From Candidatus Fermentithermobacillaceae bacterium (GTDB lineage: Bacteria; Bacillota; Sulfobacillia; Fermentithermobacillales; Fermentithermobacillaceae): a stretch of 44,496 nucleotides of DNA. Positions 35,036 through 44,257 of this stretch are shown here, one piece after another. Made by a program: the position numbers and the translations under genes. Within the stretch, counting starts at the first letter, position 1. Each line of letters begins with the position of its first letter. The notes under the pieces are model-generated. The model was not told the DNA's origin, made no database searches, and saw only the letters and a program-made list of their open reading frames with translations. The stretch covers positions 1-44,496 of the forward strand of contig JAGPNE010000011.1 of NCBI GenBank assembly GCA_018052455.1, written 5' to 3'.

Positions 35036-35679
35036 GAAGCATTGAAAGAACGGGACGCACTATCGAAGAAGCTGTAGAAAACGCTCTCAGCGACTTAGGC
35101 ATTTCAGAAAAGGAAGCTGCTGTTGAGATACTTGAAGAACCGACCAAGGGATTCTTTGGAATCATAGGCGGTCGGGATGCGAGAGTGAGGGTAACCCGAA
35201 AACAAAACAAGGTGGAACTTGCGTGCGAGTTCATCCAGAACTTGCTAGACTATATGGGTATTGAAGGCGAGATCAATGTCTCTGAAGATGGAGATGTTCG
35301 GATAGTAGAGATAAATGGCGACGATCTGGGTCTTCTTATTGGTAGGCACGGCGAGACTTTAAGGAGTCTTGAGTTTCTTGCAAACGTCGTCTCCGGAAAA
35401 GGAGTGGGCGATGTAAGAAGGATCTTGGTGGACGCTAACGGTTACAGGAAGCGCAGAGAGAAAGATCTGGAAGATATGGCACGAAACGCAGCAAGAAAGG
35501 TTGAAAAGACAGGGAGAAGCACTGCATTGCGCCCTATGGATGCTAGAGATAGACGCGTCATACATATGACCCTTCAGAGAAACGCCAGGGTGGTTACTCA
35601 GAGTCAAGGAGAGGAGCCTTTCAGGAGAGTTGTTATCCTTCCGCGGGAAGGCGCAAACCAGGGCCCAAGGCAACGATAG
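35032..35679 (+). CDS. jag: RNA-binding protein KhpB (Jag)
   Basis: 215 residues. Jag-N domain (about 1-50, ending GFFGIIGGRDARVRV), KH domain (about 75-150, LLIGRHGETLRSLEFLANVV) and R3H domain (about 155-210, MDARDRRVIHMTL with the Arg-x3-His motif). Binds RNA, affecting cell elongation or division in Gram-positives. GTG start overlaps the yidC stop (GTGA), which suggests coupling. Followed by a terminator. Confidence 0.94.
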   Translation: MRSIERTGRTIEEAVENALSDLGISEKEAAVEILEEPTKGFFGIIGGRDARVRVTRKQNKVELACEFIQNLLDYMGIEGEINVSEDGDVRIVEINGDDLGLLIGRHGETLRSLEFLANVVSGKGVGDVRRILVDANGYRKRREKDLEDMARNAARKVEKTGRSTALRPMDARDRRVIHMTLQRNARVVTQSQGEEPFRRVVILPREGANQGPRQR

Positions 35680-35737
35680 TCATCGCAAGCAGAATATAGC
35701 AGAACCGGATATAACTGTAGATATTTGTAGCAGACGC

Positions 35738-35765
35738 ATGGACCTATGTACGGTCCATTTTTTTT
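35738..35765 (+). terminator. Rho-independent terminator after jag
   Basis: ATGGACC (35738-35744) pairs with GGTCCAT (35752-35758), loop TATGTAC, followed by a run of seven T. It ends the rpmH-rnpA-yidD-yidC-jag unit. Confidence 0.9.
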
Positions 35766-35850
35766 GGTAGGATATATTGCTTGTGTGTATAATTTATAGA
35801 GCATAAGGATGCAGCGTGTTGTGGAAAGGGCTTTCCTGGAGGGTGAAAGT

Positions 35851-37257
35851 ATGTGTTGCCCGATAAATGATCCTGAGGATATATATGCTGAAACTATAGG
35901 AGCAATAGCTACGCCGATGGGAACCGGAGGTATTGCAATCTGCAGGCTTAGCGGAAAAGAGTCTCTAGACATCTGTGACCAGATGGTAAGGCTAAGAAGC
36001 GGTAAGCGAGTTAAGCACATGCCCACCTGGTCCATGGGTCTTGGAGATATACTGGATCCGGTTACGGGTGTTGTCTTAGACGAAGCGATTGTCCTTGTGA
36101 TGAAGGGACCTAGGTCGTATACAGGTGAAGACGTGGTAGAGATGCAATGCCACGGTGGTATGCTTGTGGCCCAGAAGGTTCTGAGCGTTGCTTATCATCT
36201 TGGGGCCAAACCTGCTGAACCAGGCGAGTTTACGAAAAGGGCATTTCTAAATGGGAGAATAACTCTTGACGAAGCTGAGGCAGTACTTGATGTCGTCACC
36301 TCAGCTAGTGAGGCTTCTCTTTACCATGCCGGCCGTCGGCTAAAAGGCGAGTTCGGCGCTTTGGTGGAAACATGGGAGAGCTTGCTGGTAGACGTTTTGG
36401 CTCTGCTCGAGGGGCCAATTGACTTTCCCGAGAGCATAGACCTCGAGGGTGAACGTGAGCGGGCAAGGGGTATACTAGAGGGATTAGCAGAGGAAGTGGG
36501 TGGCACTCTGGATAGAGCCCCTCTCGGGCTTGCGCTCTCAGGCGGCGTAGATGTGTGCCTTGTGGGTCGGCCAAATGTTGGGAAGTCTTCTCTGTTCAAT
36601 GCTCTTCTTTCTAGAGACAGGGCTATAGTAACGGACGTTCCGGGCACAACAAGAGATGTAATAAGTGAGAGAACGGAGTGGTACGGGCTGCCTATTGTAC
36701 TTCTTGATACAGCAGGACTTAGGCCTACTCAAGAGGTAGTTGAAGCAATGGGTGTAGAGAGAGCCAAAAGTGCCGCTCAGGAGGCAAATGTAGTCCTTTA
36801 CATTCTTGATGATACAGAGGAAGTCTCAGATGAAGATCTTGCCTGGATAGATAGCTGGATGGACAGGTTCTGCATAGCAGTGGTGACAAAGGCCGACCTG
36901 GGTCAGAATAAGATAGATATCAGGCTGCTAGAAGAGAAGTTGGGATCAAGGTGGGTGAAGGTATCATCTGTAACCAAAGAGGGGATAGAGGATCTTAAGG
37001 AGATGGTCCAGGGAATATTCACATCTCTAGCCGATCCGGAAGCGATTCTACCTGGTTCTGCGCGTCAAGTTGACTGCCTTAGGCGGGCCTATGGGCATGT
37101 CAATGAGGCGCTAGAATATATGGCGGAAGGTTGGACTGACGACGTGATTGTGCTTTGTGTAGAGCAGGGCGCAGAAGCACTGATGGAGCTTACCGGAAAG
37201 AAAGTTAGCGATGCAACCTTAGATAGGATATTCTCTCAATTCTGCGTAGGGAAATAA
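35851..37257 (+). CDS. mnmE: tRNA modification GTPase MnmE
   Basis: 468 residues. With MnmG it forms 5-carboxymethylaminomethyluridine at tRNA position 34. N-terminal folate-binding domain (TIGAIATPMGTGGIAICRLSG), then the G domain: GRPNVGKSSLFNALL (G1), DVPGTTRDVI (G2), DTAG (G3), TKAD (G4). The protein ends in FCVGK, the conserved CxGK cysteine motif. ATG 35851 has GGAGGG seven bases upstream; an in-frame ATG at 35809 adds 14 residues without one. Followed by mnmG after 80 bases. Confidence 0.96.
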   Translation: MCCPINDPEDIYAETIGAIATPMGTGGIAICRLSGKESLDICDQMVRLRSGKRVKHMPTWSMGLGDILDPVTGVVLDEAIVLVMKGPRSYTGEDVVEMQCHGGMLVAQKVLSVAYHLGAKPAEPGEFTKRAFLNGRITLDEAEAVLDVVTSASEASLYHAGRRLKGEFGALVETWESLLVDVLALLEGPIDFPESIDLEGERERARGILEGLAEEVGGTLDRAPLGLALSGGVDVCLVGRPNVGKSSLFNALLSRDRAIVTDVPGTTRDVISERTEWYGLPIVLLDTAGLRPTQEVVEAMGVERAKSAAQEANVVLYILDDTEEVSDEDLAWIDSWMDRFCIAVVTKADLGQNKIDIRLLEEKLGSRWVKVSSVTKEGIEDLKEMVQGIFTSLADPEAILPGSARQVDCLRRAYGHVNEALEYMAEGWTDDVIVLCVEQGAEALMELTGKKVSDATLDRIFSQFCVGK

Positions 37258-37337
37258 TGGGTATTGTCGTTGGCGGTTTGCATCCTCATTGAGAGGCTTC
37301 ATAGAATTCATATGCGAAGGGAGCACAGAATCAAGGC

Positions 37338-39161
37338 GTGAGCAAGTTTGATGTTTTGGTGGTTGGAAGCGGTCATGCAGGCTGTGAGGCGGCTCTGGCT
37401 GCTCGGAGACTTGGGATGGAAACTGGGATCGTAACACTGGATGCGCAGAACATTGCAGGCATGCCATGTAACCCAGCCATCGGAGGGCCGGGCAAAGCTC
37501 AGATTGTTGCAGAGATCGACGCCCTTGGCGGAGAGATGGCCCTTGCCGCGGACAGTTGCGCTATCGAGATGAGACTTCTAAACGCGTCTAAGGGACCTGC
37601 AGTCCAATCTCTAAGAGCGCAGATAGACAAGGAAACGTACTCCTCCTATATGAAGAAGTGTATTAGGGAGGCAGGGATCGCGCTTATTCAGGGCGTGGTC
37701 ACTCAGATACCGGTGTCCGCGGGTCGAGTAAGGGGGGTGCGGCTCGAGGACGGAACTGAGATCGAAGCTACTTGTGTCATTTTATGTACGGGCGTCTATC
37801 TGGAAAGTCGCATAATCATTGGCGAGAAGATTGTGGATTCGGGTCCTATGGGGGAAAGTAATGCGAGGGGATTGTCAGGTTACCTTGCTTCATTGGGATT
37901 TGAGATGAGGCGGTTCAAGACAGGCACTTCTCCTAGAATATACAGAGATAGCATAGACTGGGATGAGCTTACCCCTGAACAGAGCATGGATAGGCCGGTT
38001 AGATTCTCATTCATGTCAGAGCCTAGGATGTGGGACAAGAACGTCTGCTACTCTACGTATACAAACACAAACACGCATAACGTAATAAGGGATAACATAC
38101 ACAGGGCGCCGCTATTTGACGGTACCATAAAAGGAGTAGGGCCCAGGTATTGCCCTTCCATTGAAGACAAGGTGATGAGGTTTCCTGATAGAAATCGCCA
38201 TCAAGTGTACCTGGAGATCGAGTCCGAGACAAGCACAGACGTGTACATATTGGGTCTATCTACTAGTCTGCCCGAAGACATTCAGTATGAGATGGTTCAT
38301 ACGCTGCCAGGGCTTTCGCGGGCTCAGATAACAAGGCCTGGCTATGCGATAGAGTATGACTACCTTGTACCCTCGCAGGTTATGCCTACGCTTGAAACGC
38401 AAGATATCTGTGGCCTTTACACAGCGGGACAGATAAACGGTACATCCGGTTATGAAGAGGCTGCGGCGCAGGGACTGGTGGCTGGGGTTAATGCGGCAAT
38501 GTCCATAAGAGGGGACGACCCGTTGATCCTTGGGCGCAAAGACGCATATATTGGCGTTCTAATCGACGATATTACTAGCACAACTATCCTTGAGCCGTAC
38601 AGAATGCTTACCTCCAGGGCTGAGTACCGGCTGTTATTGAGGCATTCTAACGCACCTTCGAGGCTTACGACGTTGGGGCGCCGCGTTGGACTTGTATCCG
38701 ACGCGCGGTGGGAGGCGTACTGTCTGCGTGAGGACCTTCTTGCGAAAGGAAGAGACTTGCTTGAAGAAAGAGTGTCTGGGACCCCAGTTAAGGACCTGTT
38801 ACGCAAGCCGTCGTGTCATATAGAAGAGTTTTTCGGGGTAATAGATGGGCTGGACAGACTGCCACAAGAGATTCTGTCCGAGATTGAGGTCGAGTCCAGG
38901 TATGCAGGGTTCATTGACAGGCAGAACCGTGAAGCTAGAAGGCTTCAGAAGTACCTAGGCAGACGGTTGCCTCGCGACGTGGAGTGGAGCAAGGTTCGCG
39001 GATTGTCGCGCGAGACAGTTGATAAGCTCGTCAGGTTCAGACCGGATTCTATTGGGCGAGCGTTGGATGTGGGTGTGTCTCCCTCTGATGCGATGGTGAT
39101 TCTTGCGTGGTTAAGAGGAGGCAAACTAGGCTCAGCGGAGGCCAAGAGCGAGGCAGAATAG
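37338..39161 (+). CDS. mnmG: tRNA uridine 5-carboxymethylaminomethyl modification enzyme MnmG
   Basis: 607 residues, near family length. FAD-binding partner of MnmE: DVLVVGSGHAGCEAALAARRLG dinucleotide fold, then GMPCNPAIGGPGKAQIVAEIDALGG in the first family signature, and TSTTILEPYRMLTSRAEYRLLLR. GTG start at 37338 (MSKFDVLVVG) with only a weak ribosome site, so the start is the likeliest but not certain. Confidence 0.95.
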   Translation: MSKFDVLVVGSGHAGCEAALAARRLGMETGIVTLDAQNIAGMPCNPAIGGPGKAQIVAEIDALGGEMALAADSCAIEMRLLNASKGPAVQSLRAQIDKETYSSYMKKCIREAGIALIQGVVTQIPVSAGRVRGVRLEDGTEIEATCVILCTGVYLESRIIIGEKIVDSGPMGESNARGLSGYLASLGFEMRRFKTGTSPRIYRDSIDWDELTPEQSMDRPVRFSFMSEPRMWDKNVCYSTYTNTNTHNVIRDNIHRAPLFDGTIKGVGPRYCPSIEDKVMRFPDRNRHQVYLEIESETSTDVYILGLSTSLPEDIQYEMVHTLPGLSRAQITRPGYAIEYDYLVPSQVMPTLETQDICGLYTAGQINGTSGYEEAAAQGLVAGVNAAMSIRGDDPLILGRKDAYIGVLIDDITSTTILEPYRMLTSRAEYRLLLRHSNAPSRLTTLGRRVGLVSDARWEAYCLREDLLAKGRDLLEERVSGTPVKDLLRKPSCHIEEFFGVIDGLDRLPQEILSEIEVESRYAGFIDRQNREARRLQKYLGRRLPRDVEWSKVRGLSRETVDKLVRFRPDSIGRALDVGVSPSDAMVILAWLRGGKLGSAEAKSEAE

Positions 39162-39204
39162 TCTGTTTGGCTTTTGGTTCTAGGGGTATCAGAGAAAGAT
39201 CTGA

Positions 39205-39978
39205 ATGGTTAAGGGGGAAGTCGCTGAAGTGGAAGAGTTCACGAGAAAAGTGCATAGAGCCTTTTGCGAGGCTTTGGATTTCATGGGAATTGATCTTTCT
39301 CAACAGGGCGACTTCATTGTAGAGTCATGGGTCAGATATTTTCTTGGATGGAGGGGCAGGAGAGTTGTAGGTTTTGACAGCCCGGAGGATATCGGTGTCA
39401 AATTGCTTGCCGATTCTTTTGCCGTCTCTTTTATTGCTGAATGTGTTTCACCTTCGCAGACTCTTGACATCGGAAGCGGGAATGGTTGGCCTGGTTTGGC
39501 GGTTAAGGCACTGTTTGGGGATGCCCATCTTGTGTTGCTTGATTCGCGAAAGGGTTCTTGCGACTTCATGGAAGGATACATCAGAACGTCAGGCCTTTCT
39601 GGTGTGAAGGTTCTTGAGGCAAGAGCCGAAGAAGCTGGTCATGTTTGTTCTCAGCGCGAACGATACAGTTTTGTCACTACTCGGGCGATGGCAGCCCCCT
39701 CTATCTGTCTTGAGCTTTGCACGGGGTTTTTGGAGTTGGGCGGGAAGGCGGCATTATGGGTGGGACCAGGGCAAGAACTCCCGAGAGATCCGGATTTCCT
39801 GCGAGAGATTGGATTACGCTATCTTAGCCGTTACGAGTACTCTTTGCCACACGGGATGGGCGAAAGGTTGTTGGCGGTGTACATAAAAGAGTCTCTCATA
39901 GAGGATAACGTGCCACGTAGTTACGCAAGCATAAAGAGGACTTCACGCAAGAATTTGCCACATAGTTCGAGGGGCTAA
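39205..39978 (+). CDS. rsmG: 16S rRNA (guanine-527-N7) methyltransferase RsmG
   Basis: 257 residues. SAM-dependent methyltransferase modifying G527 of 16S rRNA. Motif I LDIGSGNGWPGLAVK; the preceding KLLADSFAV resembles the usual KHxxDS motif; TTRAMAAP matches the family SRAxA site. ATG 39205 has a weak site; GTG 39229, with GGGGGA ten bases upstream, would give 249 residues and is plausible. Gene order mnmE-mnmG-rsmG-parA-parB supports the call. Confidence 0.93.
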   Translation: MVKGEVAEVEEFTRKVHRAFCEALDFMGIDLSQQGDFIVESWVRYFLGWRGRRVVGFDSPEDIGVKLLADSFAVSFIAECVSPSQTLDIGSGNGWPGLAVKALFGDAHLVLLDSRKGSCDFMEGYIRTSGLSGVKVLEARAEEAGHVCSQRERYSFVTTRAMAAPSICLELCTGFLELGGKAALWVGPGQELPRDPDFLREIGLRYLSRYEYSLPHGMGERLLAVYIKESLIEDNVPRSYASIKRTSRKNLPHSSRG

Positions 39979-40239
39979 AGTGCGCTACTGAGTACTCGTT
40001 TGGGACTTCGGTATTTCAACAACCTGTATGTATCATCCTCGCCTTTGATGATTCCGCTTTCTAGAAGCATGGTTCTTATGTGGCCCAACTTTTCGGTTTC
40101 AGGTCGCTGCTCATATTCTCAAAGGCGCGCTTATCTTGCAGATGGGTTACAATGAATAGAGCAGGATTTGGCGAAGCAAAGAACGAACACAGTCATCGGC
40201 CAAAAGAGGGTGGACCGGAGCGTTTAAGAGGGTATGGAT
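39979..40239. other. rsmG-parA intergenic
   Basis: 261 bases. TACAAT at 40149-40154 may be a -10 for parAB but lacks a convincing -35. The minus strand has a 47-codon open frame (39975-40118), discussed among the findings. No RNA element recognised. Confidence 0.4.
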
Positions 40240-41016
40240 ATGTCAAGAGTTATCGCTATAGCCAATCAAAAAGGTGGCGTTGGCAAGACTACCACTGCTG
40301 TGAACCTTGGGGCTTGCTTAGGGGAACTTGGGTGCAGGGTGCTGGTGGTTGATGCCGACCCGCAAGGCAATGCTACGAGCGGTTTGGGAATTGATAGGGA
40401 TGATATCGATCTGTCGGTTTATGACTGCCTGATAAATGATGTGGACACGAATAGTGCATTACTAGAGACAGATTTTCAGGGAGTCTGGGTTTTACCATCT
40501 TCAATCCACCTTGCAGGAGCAGAAGTTGAACTCGTAGGCCTAGATAAGCGGGAACATAGGCTCCGTCGTATTGTCGGGAAAGTTAGGGAAGACTACGATT
40601 ACATATTCATAGATTGTCCTCCTTCTCTAGGATTGCTCACAGTCAATGCCCTAGTGGCTGCAGATTCCGTTCTCATTCCTATCCAGTGTGAGTATTACGC
40701 ATTGGAGGGACTTACTCAGCTGCTCAGCACGATAAAACTTGTGAGAGGTAGACTCAACGCAAACCTGGAAATTGAGGGCGTGCTGTTGACGATGTTTGAT
40801 GGGCGTACCAACCTGTCGATCCAGGTGGCAGACGAAGTCAAACGGTTCTTCAGGGAGAAAGTGTACTCTACGATTATACCGAGAAACGTGAGGCTTTCCG
40901 AAGCTCCGTCTCACGGCAAGCCTATTACTATCTATGACAATAGGTCTAAAGGCGCAGAGGTTTACAGGGAACTTGCAGAGGAGGTGTTACGTCGTGCCCA
41001 AGAGGGGGTTAGGTAA
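40240..41016 (+). CDS. parA: Chromosome partitioning ATPase ParA (Soj)
   Basis: 258 residues. Deviant Walker A NQKGGVGKTTTAVNLG near the N-terminus, Walker A' VVDADPQGNATSGLG, Walker B IFIDCPPSLGLLT. Binds DNA non-specifically as an ATP dimer and is stimulated by ParB; in Bacillota it also affects DnaA. No N-terminal HTH, so it is the chromosomal type Ib-like form. ATG 40240 has GAGG eight bases upstream; ATG 40234 is too close to it. Overlaps parB by 23 bases. Confidence 0.96.
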   Translation: MSRVIAIANQKGGVGKTTTAVNLGACLGELGCRVLVVDADPQGNATSGLGIDRDDIDLSVYDCLINDVDTNSALLETDFQGVWVLPSSIHLAGAEVELVGLDKREHRLRRIVGKVREDYDYIFIDCPPSLGLLTVNALVAADSVLIPIQCEYYALEGLTQLLSTIKLVRGRLNANLEIEGVLLTMFDGRTNLSIQVADEVKRFFREKVYSTIIPRNVRLSEAPSHGKPITIYDNRSKGAEVYRELAEEVLRRAQEGVR

Positions 41017-41833
41017 AGGAATTGACGCGCTTATTCCTGGCGCGGTTATCGGTGACAACGAAGAGATAATGGAGATTCCACCGCATGAGATTGAGGCAAA
41101 TCCCTATCAGCCCAGACAGATCTTTGATGATGAGAAGATCCAGGACCTTGCAGCATCCATGAAGGAACATGGAGTTATTCAGCCGCTGATAGTGAGACGG
41201 TCTGGTTCTCGGTACCAATTGGTTGCCGGAGAGCGGCGGCTGAGGGCCGCCATTACAGCCGGTCTCGAGAAGGTACCAGTGGTCGTAAGGGATATGACTG
41301 ACAGAGAAACCATGGAGATATCCTTGGTTGAGAACTTGCAGAGAGAGGATCTAGGCCCGATCGAAGAGGCTGAGGCTTATCAAAGGTTGACGGACGAGTT
41401 TGGTTTGACGCAGGAGCAGATCGCCAAGAGAGTTGGTAAGAGCCGGCCAGACGTTGCCAATACATTGCGATTGCTGAAATTGGAGGATGAAGTCAAAGAA
41501 CTCATCAACCAAGGCAAAATGAGTGGAAGCCATGGAAGGGCACTAGTAGGGCTTGAGAGGGAGGAGCAGCTCGGACTTGCGAAGAGAATAGTCACCAAGG
41601 GGCTATCTGTTAGGAGTGTTGAGGACGCTATTTCGGCGAAGGGTCGGAAGAAAGACAAGAAGATGGAGTCCGCAGTTCGACTAAAGGAAGCAGAAGAAGT
41701 CATTTCATCGGTACTTGGGAGCCCTGTTATTGTGAGGAAACAAGGAGAGAAAGGGTCCATAACTATTTCGTTCTATGGAATGGAAGACCTTGAGCGATTG
41801 GTTGAGTTGATTCAGGGAGACGTAGAGGTGTAG
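40994..41833 (+). CDS. parB: Chromosome partitioning protein ParB (Spo0J)
   Basis: 279 residues. CTP-dependent clamp loaded at parS. N-terminal RGLGKGIDALIP (ParA-stimulating peptide), CTP-binding motif GERRLRAA, VENLQREDLGPIEEA, and the HTH LTQEQIAKRVGKSRPDVANT. GTG start at 40994 with GGAGG nine bases upstream, inside the end of parA. Its target site parS lies 50 bases downstream. Confidence 0.96.
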   Translation: MPKRGLGKGIDALIPGAVIGDNEEIMEIPPHEIEANPYQPRQIFDDEKIQDLAASMKEHGVIQPLIVRRSGSRYQLVAGERRLRAAITAGLEKVPVVVRDMTDRETMEISLVENLQREDLGPIEEAEAYQRLTDEFGLTQEQIAKRVGKSRPDVANTLRLLKLEDEVKELINQGKMSGSHGRALVGLEREEQLGLAKRIVTKGLSVRSVEDAISAKGRKKDKKMESAVRLKEAEEVISSVLGSPVIVRKQGEKGSITISFYGMEDLERLVELIQGDVEV

Positions 41834-41882
41834 GGGGATACCTCGCGATGTGCCCCTGGCAAACGAATATTCTCGGTCGATG

Positions 41883-41910
41883 TGCGAATGTTTCACGTGA
41901 AACATTCGCA
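41883..41910. promoter_or_regulatory. parS centromere site
   Basis: The core TGTTTCACGTGAAACA (41889-41904) fits the bacterial parS consensus TGTTNCACGTGAAACA. The symmetry extends to a perfect 28-bp palindrome (41883-41910). It lies between parB and alr, near the origin, as expected. Its translation MFHVKH creates a false N-terminus for alr. Confidence 0.95.
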
Positions 41911-41941
41911 ATATATTTGCAGCATAGGGGGATATTATGAC

Positions 41942-43069
41942 ATGCTGAATACGAATACACTGAGGCCAGTATGGGCCGAAATAGATCTATCAAACTTCAA
42001 GAGAAATGTGAATGTTGTGAGAGACCTGGTTTCTAGCACTGCGGAGGTAATGGCAGTAGTTAAGGCAAATGCATACGGAATTGGAGCAGTCCCGGCATCT
42101 GAAGCGGCAGTTGAGAGCGGTGCTTCGTGGCTTGCGGTAGCTACTCCAGATGAAGCAGTGGAACTGAAACAGGCATTGCCTCAATCCAACATACTTGTCC
42201 TTGGACCAGTTACTCGCGAGGCTGCGGAAGTCCTAGTAGGATTGGGTGTCTCGCTTACCGTGACGTCGGTGCAAGGCTTCAAGGATGCGGAAGACGCAGC
42301 AAGGCGCTCTCGCAAGCAAGCGAAGATTCATTTGAAGATCGATACCGGAATGGGTCGTATTGGATTTCGACCCGGAGTCGAACTTGAGACTGCGTTGGAT
42401 TGCATGAGTAGATCCAGCGAAGTTGAGATTGAAGGGGCCTTTACTCACCTTGCGGTAGCCGACGTGGATCCGAAATACACTGAGTTGCAGCTTTCGCTGT
42501 TCAAAGATGGCGTTACGTCGCTTTCAAGAAGAGGTATTCGACCACGTTATCTGCATACAGCAAACTCGGCCGGTATATTAGCGTGGCCAGAATCTCATTA
42601 CAACCTGGTGCGACCTGGGATCATGCTGTATGGCTGCTATCCCGATAAATCGCTAGCGGACAGGGCACCTCTGTATCCCGTGTTTTCGCTGCGAGCGTGC
42701 GTGTCACATGTAAAAGAAGTACCGGAAGGAACCAAAGTGGGCTATGGAATCACATACGAGACCCGTGAGGATACTGCTATCGCAACAGTTCCCATAGGTT
42801 ATGCTGATGGCTATCCAAGAAGCTTATCGAACAGAGGTTCGGTACTAATCAAGGGCAAGAAATGCCCGATTGCTGGAAGAGTTTGTATGGACCAACTAAT
42901 GATAGATATTGGACGCGACTCGAATGTGCAACCTGGCGACATGGTTACCTTAATAGGTAGAGACGGCATCGAGGAAATCACCCTGGACGAAGTGGCCGCA
43001 CTAGTAGGAACGATTACGCACGAGATACTTACTGGTATTTCAGCGCGTGTGCCACGGATATACGTATAG
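41942..43069 (+). CDS. alr: Alanine racemase
   Basis: 375 residues. PLP enzyme that makes D-alanine for peptidoglycan. The PLP lysine is in VMAVVKANAYGIG (AYGIG rather than the usual AYGHG). HLKIDTGMGRIGF, RPGIMLYG, the catalytic Tyr region VGYGITYETRED and AGRVCMDQLMIDIG are all present. ATG 41942 has GGGGGA nine bases upstream. Longer in-frame starts run through the parS palindrome and are artefacts. Follows parAB in the same direction. Confidence 0.95.
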   Translation: MLNTNTLRPVWAEIDLSNFKRNVNVVRDLVSSTAEVMAVVKANAYGIGAVPASEAAVESGASWLAVATPDEAVELKQALPQSNILVLGPVTREAAEVLVGLGVSLTVTSVQGFKDAEDAARRSRKQAKIHLKIDTGMGRIGFRPGVELETALDCMSRSSEVEIEGAFTHLAVADVDPKYTELQLSLFKDGVTSLSRRGIRPRYLHTANSAGILAWPESHYNLVRPGIMLYGCYPDKSLADRAPLYPVFSLRACVSHVKEVPEGTKVGYGITYETREDTAIATVPIGYADGYPRSLSNRGSVLIKGKKCPIAGRVCMDQLMIDIGRDSNVQPGDMVTLIGRDGIEEITLDEVAALVGTITHEILTGISARVPRIYV

Positions 43070-43093
43070 GGCGATAATCTTTGCCTTCAAGGG

Positions 43094-43123
43094 TTGCGAT
43101 TTCAAGGAACTATAGGGCATACT
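43094..43123 (+). promoter_or_regulatory. Promoter (candidate) before the M23 peptidase
   Basis: TTGCGA (43094-43099), 18-base spacer, CATACT (43118-43123), each 4 of 6. It lies in the 172-base gap after alr. Weak. Confidence 0.3.
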
Positions 43124-43241
43124 GAAAGAAGGAATTCTCCTTGGGGCGTCGAATAGTCACAAGAACTGTTTTAGACAGCAAGAATCAGATCGAACTGAAT
43201 AATATTAAATAGCAGTCTGAGTTCAAAGGGATTGTGGGGTT

Positions 43242-44240
43242 GTGCTTTTGATTACTTACGGGAACAAGGCGCAAGGGCTGAAAAAGCCACACAGTAACCG
43301 AGAACGAAGGTTTACTTTTCTGATAGTTTATTCACATGGAAAAACCTATACGTTGACCGTCAGCCTCAATTCGCTTGTTGCAGGCCTGTGTGTGGTTTGT
43401 CTTGCACTTACTGGTTTGGGCTTCTTTGTTGATTCGTACAAGAAAATCAAGACAGAGAACCAAGAGCTATCGTATCTGTATGAAGTTGCTGAGGTCCAGC
43501 AACAGAAGATCCAGGACATCCAGAACCTGTTATCTGAGGTTTCGGATAGGCTGGCGCAAACAGAGCTTAATGAAAGTCAGACTAGGATCATGCTCCAGCA
43601 AGAAGGTCTTATTGACGAGAATGAGCCGGAACAGATTATTCAGGCTTCCATCGCGTCAAGACAGAGCATTGCGATGGTCGCATCAAGGGAGGGGGCTAGC
43701 AGGTTAAGACCTGTCTCCCTTCAGGGAGTTTCTCCTTTGCTTGCGGCATTGGAAGAGTCGGCCAACGAGTTGGCCGAAGAGTTAGGTAACCTAGAGCAGC
43801 GAGTTGATTCCTTACAGGAACAGGCTACAGAAGCGGTTTCTTATACAAGATCTGTGCCCAGCATATGGCCTGTAAACGGGAGCATTACTTCCGGTTATGG
43901 GTGGCGAAAACACCCAATTACGAGAAGAACGGATTATCATACTGGAGTAGATATATCGGGTTACTATGGTACGTCAATCAAGGCATCCGCCTATGGAAGG
44001 GTGACCTTTGTAGGCTATAAGGTTGGCTACGGGCGTACGATAATAATCAATCATGGCTATGGCTTTGAAACCCTATACGCCCATTGTAGCTCAATCAAGG
44101 TGAAAGTTGGGCAAAGCGTGGCGCGCGGGGACGTAATAGGGTACGTGGGCTCTTCTGGTACCACAACGGGTCCTCACCTTCATTACGAGGTTCACAAGAA
44201 TGGCGTGACACATAATCCGATGGATTATCTTTCTAGATAG
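43242..44240 (+). CDS. Membrane-anchored M23 (LytM-type) peptidase
   Basis: 332 residues. A short cytoplasmic N-terminus, one membrane helix (about residues 44-65, LVAGLCVVCLALTGLGFFVD), a coiled-coil region (about 70-200) and a C-terminal LytM domain. Zinc ligands: HTGVDIS (His, Asp), LYAHCSS and HLHYEVHKNG. Preceded by ITSGYGWRKHPITRR, typical of the domain. Probably cuts or regulates cutting of peptidoglycan cross-links; coiled-coil M23 proteins may also be non-catalytic activators, but here the ligands are complete. GTG start is uncertain, with no strong ribosome site. Followed by a bactofilin gene after 17 bases. Confidence 0.92.
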   Translation: MLLITYGNKAQGLKKPHSNRERRFTFLIVYSHGKTYTLTVSLNSLVAGLCVVCLALTGLGFFVDSYKKIKTENQELSYLYEVAEVQQQKIQDIQNLLSEVSDRLAQTELNESQTRIMLQQEGLIDENEPEQIIQASIASRQSIAMVASREGASRLRPVSLQGVSPLLAALEESANELAEELGNLEQRVDSLQEQATEAVSYTRSVPSIWPVNGSITSGYGWRKHPITRRTDYHTGVDISGYYGTSIKASAYGRVTFVGYKVGYGRTIIINHGYGFETLYAHCSSIKVKVGQSVARGDVIGYVGSSGTTTGPHLHYEVHKNGVTHNPMDYLSR

Positions 44241-44257
44241 CATGCGGAGGTCGCAAG

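Noticed and set aside
41882..41941. N-terminal extension of alanine racemase containing MFHVKH
   Set aside because: That peptide is the translation of the parS palindrome; the true start at 41942 has its own ribosome site.
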